A stretch of 64,000 nucleotides of DNA from Actinoplanes subtropicus (GTDB lineage Bacteria; Actinomycetota; Actinomycetes; Mycobacteriales; Micromonosporaceae): positions 62,001-126,000 of the forward strand of contig NZ_JOJL01000028.1 of NCBI RefSeq assembly GCF_000721705.1. Reading direction: 5' to 3'. The notes beneath the pieces were generated by a model that had not been told where the DNA came from, ran no database searches, and worked only from the letters and a program-made list of their open reading frames with translations. The translations under genes and the position numbers were made by a program. This document shows, one piece after another, positions 1 to 8,061 of the stretch. Every line of letters begins with the position of its first letter. Within the stretch, counting starts at the first letter, position 1.

Positions 1-227
1 ATGGTCGCGAAGACCGCCCGGATCGCCGGGTCGGCGTACGCGGCCATCAGGTCGGCGGCGCGCTCCGCCGGGGAGCCCTGGTGGCGCGTCGTCGGATATT
101 CCACCGGCTCGAGACCCAGCAGCTCACCGATCCGCCGGACGCCGAGGTCGTGCACGGCGGGGAACAGCCGCGGAGCGGCGAACGACGGCGACAGCACGGC
201 AACTCGATCGCCTGGCTTCACTTTCAT
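1..227 (-). CDS. LD-carboxypeptidase (peptidase S66 family), N-terminal part, runs off the window
   Basis: Only the first 75 codons are in the window; the gene continues past base 1. The start is ATG at 227, 12 bases after the stop of the upstream LuxR gene, so the two may be co-transcribed. The N-terminus reads MKVKPGDRVAVLSPS, followed by a segment like RRIGELLGLEPVEYPTT and a later AADLMAAYADPAIRAVFAT. This pattern is typical of S66 serine LD-carboxypeptidases and MccF-like immunity proteins, where the early VAVLSPS block begins the first Rossmann-like half. S66 enzymes cut the LD bond in peptidoglycan tetrapeptides or hydrolyse microcin C-type compounds. The catalytic Ser-Glu-His residues lie outside the window, so the exact role cannot be decided. 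Confidence 0.75.
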   Translation of the reverse strand, partial: MKVKPGDRVAVLSPSFAAPRLFPAVHDLGVRRIGELLGLEPVEYPTTRHQGSPAERAADLMAAYADPAIRAVFAT

Positions 228-239
228 CTGCCGAACGTA

Positions 240-863
240 CTAAATCATCCCGGCGCGCAGGGCGTAGGCGACGGCGTGCGACCGGTTGCGCAGCTTGAGC
301 CGGTGGGTGACTCCGTAGATCACGTTCTTCACGGTCCGCTCGGAGTAGCAGAGCTTGCCGGCGATCTCGTTGGTGTCGAACCCGTCGGCCATCAGCCGCA
401 GCACGTCGATCTCCCGCGGGGTCAGCCCCGACGCGTTCAGCCCGTTCGGCGCCAGCACGTCCCGCTGCATCCGGTCGACCTGTTTGAGCAGCTCGCCGAT
501 GAGGTTGGGGGGCAGCACCCCGCCCCCGGCCGCGGCCGCCCGCACGCTGTGCGCGAGCCGCTCGGTGGTCACCGCCGAGCGCGGCAGGATCGCCACCACC
601 CGGCACTCGACCGCGGTCAGCAGTTCGGCCTCGGCGACCTCCTGGCAGACCAGCACGATCGGCGCGCCGGTCTCGGCGCCGGCCCGGCGCAGCGCGGACA
701 CCACGTCCGGGGTGAGCCGCTCGGCGGCCGCCACCAGCACCTGGGCGTCCGCGCGCTGCTGCGGGCGCAGCAGCGAGATGTCGCCGCGGAACTGCAGCAG
801 CGCCGCCAGCCCCGCGTGGCTGACCGGATCCATCGCCTGCAATGCGACCCTGACCTGTTCCAT
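240..863 (-). CDS. LuxR/NarL-type transcriptional regulator with an atypical receiver-like N-terminus
   Basis: The 207-aa protein has a clear LuxR helix-turn-helix at about residues 143-205 (SGLTPREIDVLRLMADGF, then NEIAGKLCYSERTVKNVIYG). The first 125 residues have the length and alternation of a response-regulator receiver. However, the segment where the phosphorylated Asp should sit reads ADAQVLVAAAERL, with no acidic residue in the usual place. It is therefore probably not controlled by ordinary histidine-kinase phosphorylation. No histidine kinase gene is adjacent. The gene diverges from the BTAD regulator at 1093, and 11-bp direct repeats lie in the 229-bp gap about 50 bases upstream of its ATG. 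Confidence 0.85.
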   Translation of the reverse strand: MEQVRVALQAMDPVSHAGLAALLQFRGDISLLRPQQRADAQVLVAAAERLTPDVVSALRRAGAETGAPIVLVCQEVAEAELLTAVECRVVAILPRSAVTTERLAHSVRAAAAGGGVLPPNLIGELLKQVDRMQRDVLAPNGLNASGLTPREIDVLRLMADGFDTNEIAGKLCYSERTVKNVIYGVTHRLKLRNRSHAVAYALRAGMI

Positions 864-914
864 GGCCGACCCCTCCCGACGCGCCCAGCGTGGAGCAAGT
901 GTCGGAGAAGGTTC

Positions 915-941
915 TTCAGGAATTCTTCAGAGATCCTTCAT
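915..941. promoter_or_regulatory. Three TTCA-type direct repeats with exact 11-bp spacing (possible BTAD/SARP binding site)
   Basis: TTCAG at 915-919, TTCAG at 926-930 and TTCAT at 937-941 are spaced exactly 11 bp apart, and the first two sit in a longer shared TTCTTCAG. AfsR and SARP proteins are known to bind direct repeats with about one-helical-turn (11 bp) spacing near the -35 region. The site lies between the divergent LuxR and BTAD regulator genes. Binding is an inference. Confidence 0.45.
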
Positions 942-1092
942 CGCCGTACGAGGGTCGGTAGGCCAGTTCAGCAGAGGCGCGATTCGCCGCGGAAGGGGTA
1001 GCGCGGAGAACTGCCCGTCCGTGCGGTTTGTGTTATCCATTGACACCCGGCCCGTCTCCCTCGAAGTTGGGTTCACCGACTCGGGAGGACAA

Positions 1093-4000
1093 GTGCCAGA
1101 GGCTTTGCGCGCCAGCGTGCTGGGGCCGGTGCGCGCCTGGGTGGGGGATCGCGAGATCGACCTGGGCGCCGCCCGGCAGCGGGCCGTCTTCGCGGTGCTC
1201 GCCGCGCACGCCGGACGGCTGGTCGGGCGGGACGAGCTGATCACCGCGATCTGGGGCGACTCGCCGCCGGCGACCGCGGCCGGCAGCGTCTACACGTACG
1301 TCTCGGGCCTGCGCCGGGTGCTCTCGCCCGGCCAGCTGACCAGCGCGTCGGGCGGCTATCTGCTGCGGCTGGAGCCGGGCGAGCTGGATGCCGGCCGGTT
1401 CCAGCAGCTACGGGCGGGGGCGGCCGAGCTGCTGACGGCCGGCGACCATCGCGGCGCCGCCGGCCGGCTCGAGGAGGCGCTCGCGTTGTGGCGCGGCGAC
1501 GCGTACGCCGGCCTCGCCGGGCCCTTCCTGGAGCTGGACCGGCAGCGCCTGGCCGAGCTGCGCCTGGCCACCGCCGAGCAGCGCGCCCGGATCCTGGTCG
1601 ACCTCGGCGGCGACGACAGCCTGATCGCCGAGCTGACCGGCCTGGTCAAGGACAACCCGCTGCACGAGCCCCTGCACGAGCTGCTGATGCTGGCCCTGCA
1701 CCGGGCCGGCCGGCACGCCGAGGCGCTGGAGGTGTTCCGCGCCGCCCGCCGCACGCTGGTCGCCGAGCTCGGCATCGAACCCGGGCCGGCCCTGCGCGAG
1801 CTGCAACGCCAGGTACTGACCGGCACGGCCCAGAAAGAGCCGATCCGGACGGTCGTGCCGACCGCCGTGGCCAGGGCGCTGCGGGACGGCCTGGCCGGGC
1901 GGGACTGGATCGGCCGCGAGACCGAGGTCGATCAGCTGCGCGGGTACGTACGGCAGCTCGCGGCCGGCTCCGGCGGCGCGGTCTGGATCGAGGGCGAGCC
2001 GGGCATCGGCAAGACCGAGCTGCTCACCCACGCGTTCGCCGACGCGGCCCGCTGCGGCTGCCGGGTGGCCTGGGGCGCGGCCGACCAGCTCGGCTCCCGG
2101 GTGCCGCTGCAGGTGCTGTCCCGCGCGCTCGGCCTGGAGTCGGCGACCCGCCGGCCGCACGGCCCGCTGGCCGAGCCGGACATCGCCGAGGACCAGATCG
2201 TCGCCGCCGTCCGGGCCGCCTGCTCGGCCGCGCCGCTGATCCTCATCGTCGACGACATGCAGTGGGCCGACTCGGCCACCCAGCGGGTCTGGGAGCGGCT
2301 GCGCGGCCTGGTGACCCGGCTGCCGTTGCTGCTGGTCGCCTCGTCCCGGCCGGGCGACCCGGCCGGCCCGCCGACCGCGCTGCGGCTGCGCCCATTGCGG
2401 CCGGCCGAGCTCGACCGGCTGGTCGCGGCGCTGGTCGGGGCCCCGCCCGGGGACAACCTGCGGGCGCTGGTCGCCCGCTCGGGCGGCAACCCGCTGTTCG
2501 CCCGCGAGCTGGTCGGCGCGCTGCGGCAGCGGGACGCCGTCGAGGTGGCCGGCGGCCGGGCGGACATCGGGCCGGAGGTGACCGTCGAGCCGCCCCGGAC
2601 GCTGATGGCCGCCGTGCACGCCACCCTCGACCTGCTCTCCGGCTCGACCCGGGAGGTGCTGCGGCTGGCCGCGCTGCTCGGCTCGGAGTTCTCGGTGAGC
2701 GAGGTCGTGGCGGTGACCGGCCGCTCGGCGCTCGACCTGGTCGGCGCGCTGGAGGAGGCGCTGGCCGCGAGCGTGCTGGTGGACAGCGGGACCGACCTGG
2801 CGTTCCGGCACGCGTACCTGCGGCAGGCGCTGGTGGAGAGCGTCCCGCCGGCGCTGCGGGCGGGGCTGCACCGGCACGCGGCCGAGGTGCTGGCGGCCGG
2901 CGGCAGCGCGGTGACCCGGGTGGCCGAGCAGCTCGTGGCCGAGACGCCGGCGGTGGACACCTGGGTGCTGAACTGGCTGCTCGCCCATCACGCCGAGGTG
3001 GTCCGGCGGGCGCCGCAGATCGCCGGCGACCTGATCCGCCGTACGCTGCGGACCGACCTGCCCTCCGCGGCCCAGCGCGGCGTCCTGCTGGTGGCCCTGG
3101 CCCGGCTGGAGTTCCGCCGGCAGCGATTCCCGATGACCGAGGCCGAGGAGGCGATGAGCCTCGCCACCGACCCCGGCGACCGGGCCGAGATGCGCCAGCT
3201 GCTGGCCACCATGCGGCACCGCAGGGGCGAGGAGGCCGAGGCGGTCGCGATGCTGCGGGACGCGGTGGACGACCCGCGGGTGCCGGAGATCTGGCGGACC
3301 CGGCATCGGGTGCTGCTGGCCAATTTCCGCCGTGGCGACCTGGACGACCTGGACCGCGCCGAGCGCCGGGCCCGGGACGTGCACGCCGAGGCGGTGGCGG
3401 CGGGCCAGCCGTACGAGACCGCCTTCGCCCTGCAGACGATCTGGCTGACCAGTTCGATCCGGCGCGACCACGAGCGCGCGCTGCGGCACGTCGACCAGGC
3501 GCTGGACGTGGTGGCCGGCCGCGCCGAGCTGGCCGGCACGTACTTCGACCTGCTGGACAACCGCCTGTTCTCGCTGCAGAACCTGGACCGGCTGGACGAG
3601 GCGCAGAGCACCCTGCGCCGGGCCGCCGAGTTCGCCGCCGCGCACCGGCTGCCGGCCGGTCTCCAGGTGGCGACCGCGGTGCAGGACTACTGGCTGGGCC
3701 GCTGGGACGAGGCGCTGGCCGAGGTGTCCGCGGTGACCGAGGACGGCCCGGGCATCACCCGGCACGGCATGCGCGAGCCGGGCGCGGTGACCATGCTGCT
3801 GCACGGGGTGGCCGCGCTGATCGCGCTGCACCGGGACGCGCGCGACCTGGCGGCCGCGCACCTGGATGCGGCCGACGCGGTGCCGGCCAGCGAGGCGGAG
3901 CGGGAGAACTGCGACTTCCTGCTGGTGGCCAGGGCGCTGGCGGCCGAGCGGCGGGGGCAGGACGCCGAGGCGCTGGAGATGCTGGCGCCGCTGCTGCAGC

Positions 4001-4377
4001 CCTCGTACGCCCCGATGATGCTGCGCCACCAGTGGCTGCCGGAGGTCATGCGGCTGGCCCGGCGGCTGTCCAGGATGGACGTCGCCGAGCGGGCCGCCGC
4101 GATCTGCGCCGCCGAGGCCGCCCATGAGGTACGCCCGGCCCGCGCGCACGCGGCGCACCTGCGCTGCCAGGCGCTGCGCAGCGGCGATCCGGGGCCGGCC
4201 CGGGCCGCCGCCGAGCACTACCGGCAGGTGGGCCGGCGGTTCGAACTGGCGGCCGCGCTCGAGGACGCGGCGATGCTCAGCGGCGAGCGCCCGGACGAGG
4301 CGTTGCGCATCTACACCTCGATGTCGGCGCGCTGGGACATGGCGCGCATATCACTGTCCATAGCTTCGGCGGGTTAA
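1093..4377 (+). CDS. BTAD-domain (AfsR/SARP-like) transcriptional regulator with AAA ATPase and TPR-like region
   Basis: The 1094-aa protein starts at GTG 1093, chosen because GGGAGG stands at 1083-1088; the longer open frame upstream lacks this and is not conserved-looking. Domains in order are a winged-helix DNA-binding domain (about 1-95), a bacterial transcriptional activator domain (about 100-245), and an ATPase with Walker A at G301-T308 (GEPGIGKT) and Walker B ending D387-D388. A long helical C-terminus with TPR-like repeats follows (about 600-1094). AfsR-type proteins activate secondary metabolism or stress genes, often after ATP binding. No biosynthetic cluster adjoins, so the targets are unknown. 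The divergent LuxR gene and the 11-bp repeats between them are candidate targets. Confidence 0.88.
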   Translation: MPEALRASVLGPVRAWVGDREIDLGAARQRAVFAVLAAHAGRLVGRDELITAIWGDSPPATAAGSVYTYVSGLRRVLSPGQLTSASGGYLLRLEPGELDAGRFQQLRAGAAELLTAGDHRGAAGRLEEALALWRGDAYAGLAGPFLELDRQRLAELRLATAEQRARILVDLGGDDSLIAELTGLVKDNPLHEPLHELLMLALHRAGRHAEALEVFRAARRTLVAELGIEPGPALRELQRQVLTGTAQKEPIRTVVPTAVARALRDGLAGRDWIGRETEVDQLRGYVRQLAAGSGGAVWIEGEPGIGKTELLTHAFADAARCGCRVAWGAADQLGSRVPLQVLSRALGLESATRRPHGPLAEPDIAEDQIVAAVRAACSAAPLILIVDDMQWADSATQRVWERLRGLVTRLPLLLVASSRPGDPAGPPTALRLRPLRPAELDRLVAALVGAPPGDNLRALVARSGGNPLFARELVGALRQRDAVEVAGGRADIGPEVTVEPPRTLMAAVHATLDLLSGSTREVLRLAALLGSEFSVSEVVAVTGRSALDLVGALEEALAASVLVDSGTDLAFRHAYLRQALVESVPPALRAGLHRHAAEVLAAGGSAVTRVAEQLVAETPAVDTWVLNWLLAHHAEVVRRAPQIAGDLIRRTLRTDLPSAAQRGVLLVALARLEFRRQRFPMTEAEEAMSLATDPGDRAEMRQLLATMRHRRGEEAEAVAMLRDAVDDPRVPEIWRTRHRVLLANFRRGDLDDLDRAERRARDVHAEAVAAGQPYETAFALQTIWLTSSIRRDHERALRHVDQALDVVAGRAELAGTYFDLLDNRLFSLQNLDRLDEAQSTLRRAAEFAAAHRLPAGLQVATAVQDYWLGRWDEALAEVSAVTEDGPGITRHGMREPGAVTMLLHGVAALIALHRDARDLAAAHLDAADAVPASEAERENCDFLLVARALAAERRGQDAEALEMLAPLLQPSYAPMMLRHQWLPEVMRLARRLSRMDVAERAAAICAAEAAHEVRPARAHAAHLRCQALRSGDPGPARAAAEHYRQVGRRFELAAALEDAAMLSGERPDEALRIYTSMSARWDMARISLSIASAG

Positions 4378-4386
4378 CTAGGAGTC

Positions 4387-5247
4387 GTGACGAACGAACA
4401 AGTGGTCTTCGGCGGGGATCTGCCCGTCAACCGGGTCGGCTACGGAACCATGCGTCTCACCGGCTGGCCGCAGGGCAACCGGCCGGATCGTGACACCGCG
4501 CTCGCGGTCCTGCGGCGGGCGGTGGAGCTGGGCGTCAACCACCTCGACACCTCGAACTACTACGCGCGGGACGGGGTGGCGGCCAACGAGTTGATCCGGA
4601 CGGCTCTGCACCCGTACCCGCAAGGTTTGGTCTTGGTCACCAAGGTCGGCGCGCTGGTGGAGGGCGACGACATCGCCAAGCCGGCCGCCGAGCACTCCGG
4701 CCTCACCGCCGACGGCCTACGCCGCGGCGTCGAGGCGAACCTGCGGTCGCTCGGCGTGGACCGGATGGACGTGGTGAACCTGCGGATGGGCGACCGGGGG
4801 CACGACGGATCGGCGTTCGAGCCCGCGCTGGAGACCCTGATGGCGCTGCGGGCCGAGGGCCTGATCCGGCACATCGGCATCTCCAACGTGAGCCGGGCGG
4901 AATTCGACCGGGCCCGTGGCATCGCCGACATCGTCTGCGTGCAGAACCTCTACAACATCGCGGACCGCGACGACGACCCGCTGATCGACGCGTGCGCCGC
5001 GGCCGGGATCGCCTACGTCCCGTTCTTCCCGGTCGGCGGCGGGTTCCGGCCGCTGGCCGCCGAGCGGCTGAGCGCGGTGGCCGAGCGGCTCGGCGCCACG
5101 ATCCAGCAGGTGGCGCTGGCCTGGCTGCTCGCCCGCTCACCGAACGTGGCGGTCATCCCGGGCACCGGCTCCGTGGCGCACCTGGAGGAGAACGTCGCGG
5201 CCGGCCGGCTGCGACTGGACGAGAAGGACCTGGCCGAGCTGGGTTAA
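4387..5247 (+). CDS. Aldo/keto reductase family oxidoreductase
   Basis: The 286-aa protein starts at GTG 4387, ten bases after the regulator stop, so it may be read through from it. It has the TIM-barrel AKR pattern: VGYGTMRLTGWPQ near the N-terminus, HLDTSNYY with the tetrad Asp and Tyr, LVTKVG with the catalytic Lys, and near the C-terminus VAVIPGTGSVAHLEEN for NADPH binding. The position normally held by the fourth tetrad residue, His, reads MDVVNLRMGD, with Arg in place of His. Some AKR subfamilies show this replacement. The enzyme probably reduces aldehydes or ketones with NADPH; the substrate is unknown. Its end overlaps that of the convergent anti-sigma gene by four bases. Confidence 0.85.
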   Translation: MTNEQVVFGGDLPVNRVGYGTMRLTGWPQGNRPDRDTALAVLRRAVELGVNHLDTSNYYARDGVAANELIRTALHPYPQGLVLVTKVGALVEGDDIAKPAAEHSGLTADGLRRGVEANLRSLGVDRMDVVNLRMGDRGHDGSAFEPALETLMALRAEGLIRHIGISNVSRAEFDRARGIADIVCVQNLYNIADRDDDPLIDACAAAGIAYVPFFPVGGGFRPLAAERLSAVAERLGATIQQVALAWLLARSPNVAVIPGTGSVAHLEENVAAGRLRLDEKDLAELG

Positions 5248-5954
5248 TCCACGTTGGCCGTGCCGAGCGGGTGGCCGTCGTGATCGGCCACGGTCACCGA
5301 CTGCACGTCGTCGATCTGGAACGAGCTGGCCCCGATCACCTTGGCGTTGCCGGACGGGGTCGGCCCCCAGGCGGCCGCCTGCTCGACCTCGCCGTGCATG
5401 CTGCGTACCTGGCAGAGGAACGGCCCCTCGCCGCGCAGCTTGGTCACGTCGAGCGCCACCGAGACGCCCCAGGTCTTCGGGGTCAGCACCGCCTCGCCGG
5501 CGAGTCCACTGCCCTCGGCCGCCTCGAACTGCGCGGTCACCAGCTGCGGGCTGGGCAGCACCGACGGGGTCGTGGTCTCCCGGTTGCCGCGGATCACCCC
5601 GATCCCGATCACCGCGGCGACCACCACCACGGCGGCCGCGGCCAGCCAGCGCACCCGGGCGATCCGGTTCTCCCGGGAGCGCTCGGCCCGCATCCGGCGC
5701 AGCAGGCCCTCGACGTTCTCCGCGGTCGGCCGGGCCGACATGCTGATCGGTGCTTGCGCACCGCCGGGAAACGCACGCTGGGCGTCGGGCAGGCGTTGCA
5801 GCAGCTCCGGTACGGGCGCCAGCCGCTCCAACTCGTCGCGGCACTCGTCGCAGTCGCGCAGGTGAGCGTCGAGCCGGTCGGTGTCCGCGTCGTCGAGGCC
5901 GCCGAGCAGGTAGCCGCCGAGCAGTCGACGCAGGTCGTCGTGATCGGGGTTCAC
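5244..5954 (-). CDS. Zinc-finger anti-sigma factor (membrane-anchored, RskA/RsiW type)
   Basis: The 236-aa protein has an N-terminal anti-sigma zinc finger of the ZAS type, H31-x3-C35-x2-C38 (HLRDCDEC). One transmembrane helix follows at about 101-122, then an extracytoplasmic domain of about 110 residues. The GTG start at 5954 overlaps the stop of the ECF sigma gene (GTGA), the usual arrangement for a sigma factor and its inhibitor. It is expected to hold the sigma factor at the membrane and release it after proteolysis or redox change. The extracytoplasmic part resembles RskA-type domains. The inducing signal cannot be read from the sequence. Confidence 0.9.
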   Translation of the reverse strand: MNPDHDDLRRLLGGYLLGGLDDADTDRLDAHLRDCDECRDELERLAPVPELLQRLPDAQRAFPGGAQAPISMSARPTAENVEGLLRRMRAERSRENRIARVRWLAAAAVVVVAAVIGIGVIRGNRETTTPSVLPSPQLVTAQFEAAEGSGLAGEAVLTPKTWGVSVALDVTKLRGEGPFLCQVRSMHGEVEQAAAWGPTPSGNAKVIGASSFQIDDVQSVTVADHDGHPLGTANVD

Positions 5955-6481
5955 CGCAGCACCCCCATCTCCTCGAACGCCGTCCGTAACGCCCGGACCG
6001 CGTAATATGCCCGTGATTTCACCGTTCCCTCGGGCACGGACAACCGCCGTGCGGTCTCCGCCACGCTCTGCCCCTCGTAGTACATCGCCCGGACCACGGC
6101 CTGATGCTCGGCGGAGAGCCGCTCCAGCGCCTCGGCCACCAGCCAGCCCTCGACCAGCTGGTCGACGTTGTCCTCGACCGGCATGGTGTCGACCGCGATC
6201 TCGTCCGCCACCAGGTGCGGCCGGCGCTGCTCGGCCCGCCAGGCGTTGGTCACCACGTTGCGGGCGATGGTCAGCAGGTACGAGCGGGTCCGCCCCTGGT
6301 CGGTGTCGAGGTGATCGATGTGTTTCCAGGCGCGCAGCAGGGTCTCCTGCACCATGTCCTCGGCGCGATGCCGGTCGCGCACGTAGCGCAGGACGAAGCC
6401 GAGCAGGACCGCATAGTGCTCGTTGTAGAGCGCGGTCATCAGCTCCTCGTCGGGGCTCACCCGTCGCCTCATCCGCGCCAT
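5951..6481 (-). CDS. ECF-family RNA polymerase sigma factor
   Basis: The protein of about 176 aa has sigma-70 region 2 (YNEHYAVLLGFVLRYVRDRHRAEDMVQETLLRAW) and region 4 (LSAEHQAVVRAMYYEGQSVAETARRLSVPEGTVKSR). There is no region 1 or 3, which defines an ECF factor. I place the start at ATG 6481 because GGGGAAGGGC stands just before it. In-frame starts at 6496 (ATG) and 6511 (GTG) are possible and would add up to ten residues. It overlaps the downstream anti-sigma gene by four bases. Pairing with a single-helix ZAS anti-sigma factor suggests an envelope or redox stress response. Confidence 0.9.
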   Translation of the reverse strand: MARMRRRVSPDEELMTALYNEHYAVLLGFVLRYVRDRHRAEDMVQETLLRAWKHIDHLDTDQGRTRSYLLTIARNVVTNAWRAEQRRPHLVADEIAVDTMPVEDNVDQLVEGWLVAEALERLSAEHQAVVRAMYYEGQSVAETARRLSVPEGTVKSRAYYAVRALRTAFEEMGVLR

Positions 6482-6516
6482 GCCCTTCCCCAGCATCCGT
6501 CTGCCACCCACTTGTA

Positions 6517-6529
6517 CACCGTCACGGTG
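6517..6529. promoter_or_regulatory. 13-bp palindrome upstream of the ECF sigma gene
   Basis: CACCG-TCA-CGGTG is a perfect inverted repeat 36-48 bases upstream of the preferred sigma start. It could be an operator or part of the sigma factor's promoter. No binding protein can be named. Confidence 0.3.
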
Positions 6530-6567
6530 AAGCGGGTTCGATCGGAGCCGCCGGATCCCGGACAGGG

Positions 6568-6602
6568 CGATGCCCGGTCCCCCTCGCCGGGACCGGGCAT
6601 CG
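6568..6602 (-). terminator. Strong hairpin after the neprosin-like gene
   Basis: A perfect 14-bp stem, CGATGCCCGGTCCC at 6568-6581 and its complement at 6589-6602, encloses a 7-base loop. It lies 15 bases beyond the stop of the minus-strand neprosin-like gene and is not followed by a T-run. U-less hairpins of this kind are common terminators in high-GC actinobacteria. It also separates that gene from the sigma gene. Confidence 0.6.
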
Positions 6603-6616
6603 CGTCACTGAGAACC

Positions 6617-7792
6617 TCAGGAAGAGGACGGAGAGGGCGTGGCCGAGGCCTGCCTCTTCTGGTATGCACAGAAGCCGGCGCCGCCGTAGCGGAAGGTACG
6701 CGGGGGGGTATTCACCGCGGCGAACTTCTGGATCGGATAGAAAGCCGGCCCGTCGTAGAAGAGGGGGTTCACGGCCGGGCCATTGAGGTACGCGACGCTG
6801 GCCATGTACGCCGCCGCCGTGGATTGGTCGCCCCAGGCGCCCGTGCCCATGTCGGTGTCGCACGGCTGCAGGCTCTGCGTCGCCGTCTCGCCGAAGGCGT
6901 GGAGCTGGCCGGTGCGGGTGAACGTGGTGCCCTGATCGGTCCACAAATTCTCGGGGAAGTAGCCGATCCACTCCGAGTCGAAGGCGATCCACCAGGCGCC
7001 GTCGGAGTATTGAATGCCGAACTTCTTGGTGACGCCGTACGCGAGGGTGTCGCCCGGCTTGAGGTTCTTGCTGTACTGCTGGAAACCGCAGCCGTTGTAG
7101 CAGGTCGGCTTGTGTTCGACCCAGTGGAAGACGAACAGGTGCGGGTCGTCGTCGCCGTTCACCGCGCGGTCGACCGTCCAGCCGAGCTCGACGGCCTCGC
7201 CCCCGTCGGCCGACCGCACCGCGATCTCGCCGAGCGAGTGACCGTCCTGGTCGCCCAGCCTCGGCTTGCCGATCGTGACGTTCACGTACAAGCCATCCGA
7301 CTCGGCCGGATCCTTCAGCGAGCCCTGATGCATGCCCTGATACAGGTAGCAGGGGTCTTTCGTGTCTTCGCAGGTGGGGCCGCTGCTGGACGCCGACGGG
7401 TCGGGCTCGGGCGACGGCGGCGCCGCGGGGCGCGCCCCGGACTGGGACGAGAGGACCTCCGACAGATCGCCCTTCGGCGCGTACCGCCCCCGCGGCAGGA
7501 TCGAGCCGCTCGTGTCGTTGGAGGCGGCGTCCAGGCCGTCCGCCCGCAGCGTCCGGGCGCTCACGCCGGCACGGTCCTTACGCACCAGTTGCGGGCGGGC
7601 GCCCCACGGCAGCAGCGCGGGCGGCGTCGAGAGAGTGTCCGCCGAGCTGGTCGGCGTGGCGGCGACCGGCTGCTGGTCGGTGGAGTCGCCGATCTGCTCG
7701 GCGCCCGCGTTCAGGGTCGAGGCAACGCCCAGGGCGCCGACCACGGCGACCGCGATACCGGCGGCCAGCAGGCCGCGGCGTGACTTCAACAC
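6617..7792 (-). CDS. Secreted neprosin-like protein (putative glutamic endopeptidase)
   Basis: The 391-aa protein begins with a signal peptide (about 1-31: basic MLKSRR, hydrophobic core, then ASTLNAGA). A low-complexity Pro/Ser/Thr linker follows to about residue 140, and then a compact domain. That domain has GLYVNVTIGKP, AVELGWTVD, a Cys-containing CYNGCGF block, GAWWIAFDSEWIGYFPENLW and a late Cys. These blocks match the neprosin domain, known from plant prolyl endopeptidases with two catalytic glutamates and also found in actinobacteria. Glu residues are present in the ELGW and SEW/PENLW blocks, but I cannot assign the catalytic pair by eye. The protein likely acts outside the cell. The end carries a small Ser/Pro tail. 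Confidence 0.72.
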   Translation of the reverse strand: MLKSRRGLLAAGIAVAVVGALGVASTLNAGAEQIGDSTDQQPVAATPTSSADTLSTPPALLPWGARPQLVRKDRAGVSARTLRADGLDAASNDTSGSILPRGRYAPKGDLSEVLSSQSGARPAAPPSPEPDPSASSSGPTCEDTKDPCYLYQGMHQGSLKDPAESDGLYVNVTIGKPRLGDQDGHSLGEIAVRSADGGEAVELGWTVDRAVNGDDDPHLFVFHWVEHKPTCYNGCGFQQYSKNLKPGDTLAYGVTKKFGIQYSDGAWWIAFDSEWIGYFPENLWTDQGTTFTRTGQLHAFGETATQSLQPCDTDMGTGAWGDQSTAAAYMASVAYLNGPAVNPLFYDGPAFYPIQKFAAVNTPPRTFRYGGAGFCAYQKRQASATPSPSSS

Positions 7793-8061
7793 GTGTCCGT
7801 CCTCGTTGATCGTGTGGTCGGAGGTGTGGGCGAGGGGGCCTCCGGCACCGGTTCTCGGCGGCGCCCGTCACCATATAGCCTTCTCGATTCGAGGTGACCC
7901 TGCTGACGGGTTTTCCGCCTTAACGGCTGAGGCCGGGAACCGATCTGGTGAGGCAAACCGTAATTTCGGCGACGCAGCGTGTCGGCGTGATTGCGGAGGG
8001 CGGATTTCACGCCTGGATCGGAAAGAGGCAAAGTGCCACGAGCTTCTTTCCGGACTAGCGT
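7793..8061. other. Intergenic region between divergent neprosin-like and CorA genes
   Basis: This 269-base region should contain both promoters. Part of it (about 7888-7955) looks capable of folding: an ACGGGTTT block near 7900 could pair with a later AAACCGT, and CCG-ccttaa-CGG forms a short stem. I could not match it to a known riboswitch. No small ORF with a convincing ribosome site is visible. Confidence 0.3.

Noticed and set aside
1408..4218. 936-codon open frame on the minus strand opposite the BTAD regulator
   Set aside because: Its translation is low-complexity Gly/Gln/Arg/His-rich sequence, typical of the antisense of a high-GC gene; the plus-strand frame has clear domains.
7880..7960. 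Possible c-di-AMP or other known riboswitch in the corA/neprosin gap
   Set aside because: Short matches such as CCGGGAACC and ACCCGTCAGC occur on different strands and out of order; the conserved ydaO block order seen at 22.3-22.7 kb is missing.
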